Source: CAUTXO01 sp963542625
GTDB lineage: Bacteria > Campylobacterota > Campylobacteria > Campylobacterales > SZUA-545
NCBI GenBank assembly: GCA_963542625.1
Contig: CAUTXO010000025.1
Coordinates: 1-21,111 of the forward strand
DNA length: 21,111 nucleotides
Direction of reading: 5' to 3'
A program made the translations under genes and the position numbers. Position 1 is the first letter of the stretch. The number at the start of each line of letters is the position of its first letter. Shown here piece after piece: positions 1 through 6,142 of the stretch. Below the pieces are notes generated by a model. The model was given only the letters and a program-made list of their open reading frames with translations. It was not told the origin of the DNA and searched no databases.

Positions 1-853
1 TTGAGTTGACGATTGAGCCGTTTTCATCGTTATTTTTGATGTTGTCGATGTTACCGATCTTAATACCGTTAATTGTCAGATCTTTAATACCAGAAAATTT
101 ACCTCCGGCTGCCGCTGATCCAACTGTTGCTTTTCCTGTGCTAACAACGTTTGCAAAGGCGCGCACGCCAAGTTCGTTTGAGTTTTTGTTAATGGCTTCT
201 GCAAGTGCGCCGAGCCCTGTGCCAGCGCTTGTTGAAACGGTAACGCCTTCTAGCTGAATATCCGCACCGCCGGTTGGGTTTCTAAACTTTAGTTTTACCA
301 CTTCAGCTGCCGTTAGAGTTTTTGTTGTTTCTCTTCTTATGCTACCTATTTTGTTTGAAGTAGTCGCACCGATACTTGCCTTGATTGTTTCGTTAGAAAA
401 CGCGCCAACTTGGAATTCTTTGTTTGTGAAACTTCCCGCTAGCATATTAATACCGTTATATGATGTTTGCACGGCGATGTTATCTAGCTGCTCTATCAAT
501 CTGATGATGTCTGATTGAATAGCTTGGCGTGAGCTTGCGCTTTGTGAATCTTGCGCTGCTTGTGTAGCTTTAACCTTGATTGTGTCTAGGATCTTTAGCT
601 GTTCGTCCATCGCTTTGTCCGCTACTTGGATCATACCCATTGCGTCGTTTGTGTTGCGGATAGCTTGACCTAGCGTGTTTGCTTGAGATCTTAGGCTGTC
701 TGCGATTGCCATACCAGAAGAGTCGTCCGCTGCTTTGTTAATGCGAAGCCCGCTTGAGAGCTTTTCTAGTGAATTGTTAAGGTTATACTTAACGAAGCCT
801 GTATTGACTTGAGAGTTCATTGCCTGAACGTTTGTGTTAATGACAAAACTCAT
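1..853 (-). CDS. flaA: flagellin, N-terminal part (3' end outside window)
   Basis: Major filament subunit of the flagellum, exported by the flagellar type III system. The reading frame from the ATG at 853 stays open to the window edge (284 codons). It begins MSFVINTNVQAMNSQVN and carries the conserved D0/D1 signature LEKLSSGLRINKAADDSSGMAIADSLRSQ in two adjoining pieces, then ADKAMDEQLKILDTIKVKATQAAQD, the epsilonproteobacterial form of the D1 helix; in this group that region is known to differ from the TLR5-recognised version. From about residue 190 the hypervariable domain begins (SAGTGLGALAEAINKNSNELG), which resembles Helicobacter FlaA more than C. jejuni FlaA by recall. Codon choice is strongly biased to AAC, GAC and ACA, as in highly expressed genes. 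AAAGGA lies a few bases before the start and a sigma-28 promoter lies upstream. The paralogue (flaA or flaB) is uncertain; flagellin identity is not. Confidence 0.95.
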   Translation of the reverse strand, partial: MSFVINTNVQAMNSQVNTGFVKYNLNNSLEKLSSGLRINKAADDSSGMAIADSLRSQANTLGQAIRNTNDAMGMIQVADKAMDEQLKILDTIKVKATQAAQDSQSASSRQAIQSDIIRLIEQLDNIAVQTSYNGINMLAGSFTNKEFQVGAFSNETIKASIGATTSNKIGSIRRETTKTLTAAEVVKLKFRNPTGGADIQLEGVTVSTSAGTGLGALAEAINKNSNELGVRAFANVVSTGKATVGSAAAGGKFSGIKDLTINGIKIGNIDNIKNNDENGSIVNS

Positions 854-885
854 CGTAAATCCTTTAATTTTTTCTTATGCGGACT

Positions 886-912
886 AAATCGTCTAGCCAG
901 CGGGGATTTTTA
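886..912 (-). promoter_or_regulatory. sigma-28 (FliA) promoter of flagellin gene
   Basis: Read on the minus strand the site is TAAA, a 15-base spacer, then GACGATTT. This matches the flagellar sigma-28 consensus TAAA-N15-GCCGATAA in spacing and in the CGAT core. It lies 33 bases before the flagellin ATG, leaving room for a short leader with the AAAGGA ribosome site. Known biology: late flagellar genes such as flaA use FliA. The fit of spacing and position makes this a firm call. Confidence 0.8.
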
Positions 913-985
913 AATAATTTACCAGCAAGGGCTTTTGCGCGTGCTAGCAAAGCCTTTGCCCGCGCGGCTTGGCTGGGTGGCGCGC

Positions 986-1103
986 TTGTGGGGTTAGATC
1001 TGGGTCTTGAGATCTAGTGGTACCAAAGAGCTAGATCTAGGGCTAAGTTCTGATGCCTAGATCTTGCCTTAGATCTGGCTCTAAGAATCAGCGCCTAGAT
1101 CTC
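986..1103. repeat. AGATCT-rich array with imperfect ~38-bp tandem repeat
   Basis: Six AGATCT palindromes lie within about 115 bases between the flagellin promoter and the end of the NicO gene. Two of them sit in an imperfect direct repeat of about 38 bases: CTAAG, seven variable bases, GCCTAGATCT, one base, GCC, one base, TAG. The copies start near 1044 and 1081. No reading frame or promoter accounts for the pattern. It is the densest local cluster of the palindrome that is scattered through the whole window. Confidence 0.6.
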
Positions 1104-1137
1104 GCCCTAGCCTAGTAGTAGCACCAAACCTAGGGCG
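1103..1137 (-). other. inverted repeat at end of DUF1007-NicO gene (possible 3' hairpin)
   Basis: CGCCCTAG (1103-1110) is an exact 8-base inverted repeat of CTAGGGCG (1130-1137), with a 19-base loop that includes the last codons of the gene; the TAG stop is within the left arm. No T-run follows on the minus strand, so it is not a standard intrinsic terminator. It could protect the 3' end of the zinc-operon transcript. Confidence 0.3.
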
Positions 1138-2579
1138 CAAATGAAAATAAGTCCGGCGTAATCGGCAAAGCTAACAAAACGCGAACGTGCGAACGAGCTT
1201 CTAAAGGCTATCGTTAGCCCGGCGGTGATGAATATAACAAGGCTCATACCAAGCCCCATCAAAACGGCAGAGATTAGCCCAACGGCATAGGTTTGCAATG
1301 AGAGCGTGAATATAAAAATGGTAACGGTGCCCGGGCAAGGAATTATGCCGGCGCTAATTATCACGCCAAGATCCGTTGCGTTGCTTGAGAGTTTGCAAGC
1401 GCCGCAGGTGCAAGCCGCCGGGTGCAAGGAAAACCGAAATTTCTTGTTTTGCCGGTGGATCCGCAGCTTCTTAGAGAGCATATAAAGCGCAATGGCTATG
1501 ATGATAAGCCCGGAAAGCTTTGTAACCACCACTTGCGTGTTTGAAATGTATTTGCTAAAAAACTCGTTTAGTAAAAAATATATGCCAAAGGTCATAATAA
1601 ATGCCGAAAACACGTGCGTAAAGCCGATGAGTAGCGCCATAGAAAGCGCCTTGCTGACGCGTTTTTTGTGGCTTAGCAAATAAGACGCCACGAGCGATTT
1701 TCCGTGCCCGGGGCCGCTTGCGTGGATAAGCCCATAAAAAAACGAAAACACAAGCAAAGAAAGTAGCGCGGAGACGGATTTATTTTCTTTTATATCCACG
1801 AGCATAAGGTTTATTTTGTGGCTTATGTCGTTTAAGATCTCAGCAAGATAAATAAATGCCCCTTGCACGCCTTGCGCTGGTGAGCTTTGTGCGTTTTGTG
1901 CGTTTTGTGTGCCCTTTGCTTGGCTGGCGCTTTGAGCCTGTGCGCTTGCCCCCGCGCCCTTGCTAGGATCTTGCCCCGCCATTGCCATATTTGCCATAAA
2001 TTTTAGCTCAAGCGGCAGGCTCACTTCGTCTTGATTTGTTTCCACGCCCATCGCCGGGCTAAAGTTATGCGCCAAAAAGGCGTCTTTTACAAAAAAAGCG
2101 AGCAATTCGTTTTTGTCTATGTAATCTATGCTAAGCGTGCGAATGGCATCAAGCGGCATATCTAGGCGGATCTTAAACGACGAACTAAGCTTTTTGTAGC
2201 TAAGGTGCAAGCGCTTATCAAAGATCTTGCCCGCCAGCGCCACGCGCTTTTTGTTAATGCGAAGCTGCGTGTTGTAAAGGTTTTGCTCTAGGAGCGTGTA
2301 AAAGTCAAAATACACGTTTTTTAGCTCTTGCGCGTCGATGTTGCCGTCGATGTTTTTATCGTAATTTTGCGCGGACATAAAGGCGTAAAGCTTGGAAAAC
2401 TCCCAATTAACTTCTATGTAGCTTAGATCTTTGGCATCTGAAACAAAGCGCGTGTAGGCAAAAACGCTTGGATCTACAATGGTGCATAAATAGCAAGCGC
2501 GCAAAGGGGCGGGCGCCAAAACAAACAGGGCAAAAAACACTAAGATCCAAAGGCGTTTAAGGCGCTTCAAGAAAGCCAC
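1107..2579 (-). CDS. DUF1007 / NicO-family metal transport membrane protein
   Basis: 490-residue two-part protein. Residues 1-29 form a signal or anchor segment. Residues about 30-190 match the periplasmic DUF1007 type, including an EF-hand-like loop DKNIDGNIDAQEL (74-86). A low-complexity Ala/Gln/Ser linker follows (201-240). The C-terminal half is a NicO/RcnA-type nickel-cobalt permease with about six membrane helices and the signatures HASGPGHGKSL (286-296) and GIIPCPG (411-417). Between helices a loop HPAACTCGACK (386-396) offers three Cys and a His as metal ligands. The gene starts with GTG at 2579 and overlaps the end of znuB by 13 bases, so it is the last gene of the zinc operon. DUF1007-NicO proteins are usually annotated as Ni/Co transporters; the neighbourhood suggests zinc, but direction of transport is not known. 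Confidence 0.88.
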   Translation of the reverse strand: MAFLKRLKRLWILVFFALFVLAPAPLRACYLCTIVDPSVFAYTRFVSDAKDLSYIEVNWEFSKLYAFMSAQNYDKNIDGNIDAQELKNVYFDFYTLLEQNLYNTQLRINKKRVALAGKIFDKRLHLSYKKLSSSFKIRLDMPLDAIRTLSIDYIDKNELLAFFVKDAFLAHNFSPAMGVETNQDEVSLPLELKFMANMAMAGQDPSKGAGASAQAQSASQAKGTQNAQNAQSSPAQGVQGAFIYLAEILNDISHKINLMLVDIKENKSVSALLSLLVFSFFYGLIHASGPGHGKSLVASYLLSHKKRVSKALSMALLIGFTHVFSAFIMTFGIYFLLNEFFSKYISNTQVVVTKLSGLIIIAIALYMLSKKLRIHRQNKKFRFSLHPAACTCGACKLSSNATDLGVIISAGIIPCPGTVTIFIFTLSLQTYAVGLISAVLMGLGMSLVIFITAGLTIAFRSSFARSRFVSFADYAGLIFICALGLVLLLG

Positions 2580-3370
2580 CGCCTAGCGCCAAAAATCACG
2601 GCAAAACAGCCACTTGCTACCAAAATAATGCTAGCACCAGATGTTAAATTGTATGCATACGCAAGCGCTAGCCCGCCTAGAACAAAGGCGAATGATAACA
2701 GCGCCGAGTAGAACATCGTGCGCGCAAGGCTTGAGCTAAAGAGTTCGGCGATGAAAACGGGCACGGTTAGAAGCGCGATGACGAGTATTAGCCCAATGCT
2801 CCTTATGCTAAAGACAATGCCAAGCGCAATCAGCACAAAAAGCGCGGCGCTAAAGGCGTGCGTTTTGACCCCTTGCAAGCTGGCGTATGGCGCGTCGTAA
2901 GAAACGGCTAAAATGAGCGGGTAAAACACAAACGCAAAGGCGACTAGCCCCGCGTCAAAGACGGCTAAAAAGGCGAGATCTTCTGCTGGGACGGTTAGAA
3001 TGCTGCCGAATAGATAGCTCATTAAATCCACGTTGTAGCCGGGCGAGAGATCCACAAAGATGATCCCCACAGCCATTCCAAACGCCCAAAGCGCGCCGAT
3101 GACCGTGTCTAGCCGCTGCTTTTGCCTGATGTAAAAATAGGCAATCACAAGCGCCGTTGCGACCGCAAACGCCGACGTGCCAAGCAAAAACGGCAAGGAA
3201 AAGTAAAGCGCCAGCCCGATGCCGCCGTAGGAAGCGTGAGCTATTGCGCCGGCGACGAAAACCGTTTTATTCACGACAACAAGCGTGCCTATGATACCCA
3301 TCGCGACGCTCACCAAAAACCCAGCGACGATTGCGTTTTGCACGAATGAATACTGCAAGGCCTCTAGCAC
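2567..3370 (-). CDS. znuB: zinc ABC transporter, membrane permease ZnuB
   Basis: 267-residue integral membrane protein of the ABC-3 metal permease family, the channel subunit that moves Zn(II) (or Mn/Fe in relatives) across the inner membrane with ZnuC and ZnuA. The sequence is almost entirely hydrophobic, with about seven to eight membrane helices. It has the family features GTLVVVNKTVFVAGAIAHASYGGIGL near residues 28-53 and a long cytoplasmic coupling segment (YASLQGVKTHAF, about 162-173). The length is typical. The start is GTG at 3370 with AAAAGG about eight bases upstream; it overlaps the end of the small ORF 3364-3660 by seven bases and the next gene by 13. Substrate is assigned from operon context (His-rich ZnuA, Fur-family regulator). 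Confidence 0.9.
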   Translation of the reverse strand: MLEALQYSFVQNAIVAGFLVSVAMGIIGTLVVVNKTVFVAGAIAHASYGGIGLALYFSLPFLLGTSAFAVATALVIAYFYIRQKQRLDTVIGALWAFGMAVGIIFVDLSPGYNVDLMSYLFGSILTVPAEDLAFLAVFDAGLVAFAFVFYPLILAVSYDAPYASLQGVKTHAFSAALFVLIALGIVFSIRSIGLILVIALLTVPVFIAELFSSSLARTMFYSALLSFAFVLGGLALAYAYNLTSGASIILVASGCFAVIFGARRWLS

Positions 3371-3660
3371 GCTGCACCTTTTGCGGTTTTCGGGTTTAGA
3401 TCTTGAGTGGCTTTGGCGTTAGGATCTTTGGCGAAGAAGGATCTAAGATCTTGTGCTGTTTTGGTGTCAAAATCTGTGCTGAAACCAACGCTAAGATCCG
3501 CACGGGGAGCGAACGTGCTATCGGCAAGCGATTGCAGGCTTAGATCCTGTGCGGTTTGCGGGCGTAGATCTTGCACCATTTCAGCGTCAAGATCTTTGCG
3601 AGCTTGACTGCTTAGATCTTGAACGCTTGGCACGAATATATGGTAAGCGGTTTTTAGCAT
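3364..3660 (-). CDS. doubtful 98-aa ORF built from QDL repeats between znuC and znuB
   Basis: Open frame starting MLKTAYHIFVPSVQDLS and made largely of short Gln-Asp-Leu or Lys-Asp-Leu/Pro units. Each of these is the translation of a CAAGATCT-type repeat. Its ATG overlaps the stop of the ORF upstream by seven bases (ATGCTAA) and its stop overlaps the start of znuB the same way, so ribosomes could pass along the array by coupling. No domain or membrane segment is visible and the composition is low complexity. The ORF may exist only because the repeated DNA lacks stops in this frame. It may serve as a translated spacer that keeps znuB coupled to znuC. It is probably not a functional protein. 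Confidence 0.25.
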   Translation of the reverse strand: MLKTAYHIFVPSVQDLSSQARKDLDAEMVQDLRPQTAQDLSLQSLADSTFAPRADLSVGFSTDFDTKTAQDLRSFFAKDPNAKATQDLNPKTAKGAAC

Positions 3661-3961
3661 AGCGCACCCTTAGGTAAATTGCCAGTGGCGGTGCTAGGAT
3701 CTTGTAGCCTTTGGCGGCTTAGATCTTGAAACGCTTGCGGGTTTGGATCTTGGAGCGCTTGCGGGCATAGATCTTGCACCATTTCAGCGTCAAGATCTTT
3801 GCGAGCTTGAGTGCTTAGATCTTGAGCGTTTGGCGTGAATATATGGTAAGCGGTTTTTAGCATAGCGCACCCTTAGGTAAATCGCCGGTGGCGGTGCTAG
3901 GATCTTGTAGCCTTTGGCGGTTGAGATCTTGGAGTGCTTGCCGGTTTGGATCTTGAGCGGC
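3556..3961. repeat. two tandem copies of a 203-bp AGATCT-bearing unit
   Basis: Bases 3556-3758 and 3759-3961 align with a constant offset of 203 and about 15 differences by eye (roughly 92-93% identical). Each copy holds about five AGATCT or GGATCT sites and a core around TATATGGTAAGCGG. Because 203 is not a multiple of three, each copy shifts frame: the ORF of one copy ends where that of the next starts, with identical ATGCTAA overlaps at 3654-3660 and 3857-3863. The array also supplies the unusual C-terminal tail of ZnuC. It looks like a recent local duplication of repeat-rich spacer DNA. Confidence 0.85.
3654..3863 (-). CDS. doubtful 69-aa ORF, second copy of QDL repeat unit
   Basis: Duplicate of the start of the ORF at 3364-3660: begins MLKTAYHIFTPNAQDLST and continues with QDL/QDP units, ending TGNLPKGALC, the same ending as ZnuC (TGDLPKGALC). 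It arises from the 203-bp tandem duplication. Its start overlaps the ZnuC stop by seven bases. No recognisable domain is present. As with its neighbour, translation by coupling is possible but a protein function is not supported. Confidence 0.2.
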   Translation of the reverse strand: MLKTAYHIFTPNAQDLSTQARKDLDAEMVQDLCPQALQDPNPQAFQDLSRQRLQDPSTATGNLPKGALC

Positions 3962-4627
3962 GGCGGGCGCGTGGGCTGTAACAAAAGCGGGCGTGAGCGT
4001 TTGCACGGGCGGTTGCGCGGGCGTGAAAGTTTGCGTGCGTAAAAGCGCTTGCGCTCCTAAAACAAGCGTTTTATTCACAAACGCCAGCTGCTTTGCGTAG
4101 GCGCTTAAAAAAGAAAGGTCGTGGCTGACGGCAACGATTGTCATCGCGGCGTTTAGGCTCTTTAAAAGCTCGAATATTTCCGCCCCGCCCGCACTATCTA
4201 TGCCAGAGGTTGGCTCATCTAAAACAAGAAGCTCAGGATCCCCAACAAGCGCTCTTGCAATCAGCGTTCTTTGGCGTTGCCCGCCGGAGAGCTCGCCGAT
4301 TTTTTTATGCAAAAACGCGCCCATTCCAAGCCGCCCAAGCCACCTTTGCGCAGCTAGTTTTTGCTCGCTTGAAAAGCCAAAATACCTTTTGCCCCTGCCA
4401 ACAAACCCGCTTAAAACCACGTCTTGCACGGTAACGGGAAAGGTTTTATTGCGGTTTGTGTCTTGCGGGACAAACCCGGTGCGCACCGGGCTTGCAAGCA
4501 CCTTGCCCCTTTGCGGGGCAATTTGCGAAAGGATTATGCCAAGAAGTGTGGATTTTCCGCCGCCGTTTGGCCCGGCAATGCCCAAGAAATCGCCGCGAGA
4601 AATCTCAAGATTCACGCCATCAAGCAC
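3857..4627 (-). CDS. znuC: zinc ABC transporter, ATP-binding protein ZnuC
   Basis: ATPase subunit that drives the ZnuB channel. Counting from the GTG at 4627, it has Walker A GPNGGGKST (19-27), Q-loop FVPQD (52-56), signature LSGGQ (113-117), Walker B LLVLDEP (133-139) and H-loop SHD (168-170). Two things are odd. First, the frame continues upstream without a stop through KIEPLIKLAGVSFAYDGQAV, which supplies the expected first strand and the A-loop Tyr. No ATG, GTG or TTG exists there, so the true start may be the ATA at 4681, overlapping the znuA TAG stop. Second, beyond about residue 195 the usual C-terminus is replaced by a Thr/Pro/Ala-rich tail and QDP/QDL units encoded by the AGATCT repeat array. 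Zinc is inferred from the neighbours. Confidence 0.9.
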   Translation of the reverse strand: MLDGVNLEISRGDFLGIAGPNGGGKSTLLGIILSQIAPQRGKVLASPVRTGFVPQDTNRNKTFPVTVQDVVLSGFVGRGKRYFGFSSEQKLAAQRWLGRLGMGAFLHKKIGELSGGQRQRTLIARALVGDPELLVLDEPTSGIDSAGGAEIFELLKSLNAAMTIVAVSHDLSFLSAYAKQLAFVNKTLVLGAQALLRTQTFTPAQPPVQTLTPAFVTAHAPAAAQDPNRQALQDLNRQRLQDPSTATGDLPKGALC

Positions 4628-4677
4628 AGCTTGCCCGTCGTAGGCAAACGAAACGCCCGCTAGCTTTATTAAAGGCT

Positions 4678-5550
4678 CTATTTTGAAAAACCTTCGCTCA
4701 AAACGCGCGCAAATTCAAGGAGATTTTGCGGGTAGTCGGCACTCAGCGGGGAGATGGACGCCACCTGCGCGTTAAGCTCTTTAGCAATCACTTCCGCTGA
4801 TTTTTGCGAGAATTCCTTTTGCGTGAATAAAACCTTGATGTTGCGCTCTTTTAAAAACTTGATGATTTTCACAGTTTCACTAGGTTTTGGCGCCTTGCCT
4901 TCAACTTCTATTGGGATCTGCCTTAAGCCGTAGCGCGCGGCAAAGTAGCCCCAGCTTGGGTGGTAGATGGCAAAGACTCTGCCGCGGTGTTTTTTTAGCG
5001 CGTCTCGTATTTCGCGGTCAATTTCGTTTAGCTTGGCAACAAAGGCTTTGTAGTTTTTTTGGTAGGTTTTAGCGTTTGGTGCGTCGGCTTTTACAAGCGC
5101 GTTTAGCATATTTTTGGCGATTATTTTAGCCGTAAATGGGGACGTCCAGACGTGCGGATCATTTGGCCCGTGCGCGTGATCGTGGCTGTGCTCGTGCTCG
5201 TCTTCGTCATCGTGGTGGTGCGCCGCCATTTCAAGACGCGCTATACCTTCTTCGGTTTTAACAATATGCATTTCCTTATTTTGCGCCTGAAACTTATCCA
5301 GCCAAGCGTTTTCAAACTCTATGCCGATGGCAAAATAAAGCTTGGATTTGCTTAGCGCCTTCATTTGCTCTGGGCGCGGCTCGTAAGTGTGCGGCGAATT
5401 GCCCGGCTGCACCATTGTATTGACCTTTAGCAAATCCCCGCCGATTGCCTCAAGAATGCTCTTTTGCGGGACGATAGACACGCTCACTTCCATTGGTTTA
5501 GCCACAGCAAGGCTTGCTAGCAGCACAAAAACAGATAAGATCTTTTTCAT
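4678..5550 (-). CDS. znuA: periplasmic zinc-binding protein ZnuA
   Basis: 290-residue solute-binding protein (cluster A-I, ZnuA/TroA type) that captures Zn(II) in the periplasm and hands it to ZnuB. A signal peptide spans about residues 1-18 (MKKILSVFVLLASLAVAKP). Likely metal ligands are His54 in NSPHTYEP, His133 in DPHVW, His197 in IYHPSWGYFA and Asp272 in PLSADY. Between the first and second ligands is a His/Asp/Glu-rich loop HHHDDEDEHEHSHDHAHG (111-128), the hallmark that separates zinc-specific ZnuA from manganese binders. The ATG at 5550 overlaps the TGA of the Fur-family gene (ATGA), so the two are translationally coupled. The length is normal. Confidence 0.95.
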   Translation of the reverse strand: MKKILSVFVLLASLAVAKPMEVSVSIVPQKSILEAIGGDLLKVNTMVQPGNSPHTYEPRPEQMKALSKSKLYFAIGIEFENAWLDKFQAQNKEMHIVKTEEGIARLEMAAHHHDDEDEHEHSHDHAHGPNDPHVWTSPFTAKIIAKNMLNALVKADAPNAKTYQKNYKAFVAKLNEIDREIRDALKKHRGRVFAIYHPSWGYFAARYGLRQIPIEVEGKAPKPSETVKIIKFLKERNIKVLFTQKEFSQKSAEVIAKELNAQVASISPLSADYPQNLLEFARVLSEGFSK

Positions 5551-5948
5551 TTTTTTCCTTTAGTTTTGCTTGAATTTTCTTTGCACGCGCCGCAGATCCC
5601 GCGCAAGGAGACTTCTAAGATTCGGCGCGATTGCAAATTTGAAAGATCCGGCACAGGCACGCATTCTATTTTGTTGCACCGCGTGCAGAAAAAATGCGCG
5701 TGATTTTTGCGCGGGAGCTCAAAGTAGCGCGTTCGTTTGGTATGAGAGATCTCGTTTAAAAGCCCCGCCGCGCAAAATTGGTTTAGCACTCTAAAAACCG
5801 TCGCTCTATTGACGGCGGGCTCTAACGCGCAGCAAAGGTCGCTTGCCATAAAAAGCCCTTGCGTTTTGGCGATTGCTAAGTAGATCTTTTCCTTTTGCTC
5901 GCTGTATTTAATGCCGGCTATTTTAAAGATTTCTTTTGCGTTTTGCAT
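5547..5948 (-). CDS. Fur-family metalloregulator, probably Zur
   Basis: 133-residue transcription regulator when started at the ATG at 5948 (MQNAKEIFKIAGIKYSEQK); a longer upstream frame is low-quality sequence. The N-terminal winged helix shows the family pattern (LEPAVNRATVFRVLNQFCAAGLL). The dimerisation part contains NHAHFFCTRCNKIECV and a C-terminal GICGACKE, i.e. the two CxxC pairs of the structural zinc site. It is first in the operon and overlaps znuA (ATGA), which argues for a zinc sensor (Zur) that represses its own operon when zinc is plentiful. Fur or PerR identity cannot be excluded from sequence alone. Confidence 0.88.
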   Translation of the reverse strand: MQNAKEIFKIAGIKYSEQKEKIYLAIAKTQGLFMASDLCCALEPAVNRATVFRVLNQFCAAGLLNEISHTKRTRYFELPRKNHAHFFCTRCNKIECVPVPDLSNLQSRRILEVSLRGICGACKENSSKTKGKK

Positions 5949-5955
5949 AGGCGAA

Positions 5956-5986
5956 AGTATAATGAACTGCAACTTAATCGCAGGTT
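5956..5986 (-). promoter_or_regulatory. probable promoter and candidate Zur operator of the zinc operon
   Basis: On the minus strand a TATACT -10 element (5956-5961) lies just upstream of the regulator's ATG (5948). Directly upstream of it is an imperfect inverted repeat, AACTGC, ten bases, GCAGGTT (5965-5986). An operator over the -10/-35 region is where a Fur-family repressor would act. The arms differ by one extra base and no -35 is evident, as usual for this phylum. The leader would be very short, with no clear ribosome site. Confidence 0.4.
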
Positions 5987-6142
5987 GGGGGGAGATCTTG
6001 CTTGCAAAGATCTTGGAACGCCCTTGCTTGCGCCTTGCGCTCGTGTTGTGTGCGCGCAAACGCCGCTGTTTTGGAGCAAACGCCCCCGCCGCGCAAAGCA
6101 AATAAGCAAGCTTTAAGTAAAATGCGCGGCTTGGAGAGAGCG

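Noticed and set aside
1..257. Plus-strand ORF over the flagellin gene
   Set aside because: It is the antisense shadow of flagellin, whose own frame is unmistakable.
986..1103. CRISPR-like array
   Set aside because: The repeated word is a 6-10 base palindrome at irregular spacing, with no 25-35 base repeats alternating with unique spacers and no cas genes.
3364..3990. Insertion sequence or transposon remnant in the zinc operon
   Set aside because: No transposase fragment, no terminal inverted repeats and no target duplication; a simple tandem duplication explains the pattern.
5949..6101. N-terminal extension of the Fur-family regulator by 51 residues
   Set aside because: The extension is Arg/Ala-rich with no domain, and the ATG at 5948 gives the normal Fur length; the extension crosses the promoter.
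6002..6142. N-terminal extension of the Wzz protein
   Set aside because: It has Cys/Arg-rich low-quality sequence; the ATG at 6143 has a GGAG ribosome site and the expected cytoplasmic N-terminus.
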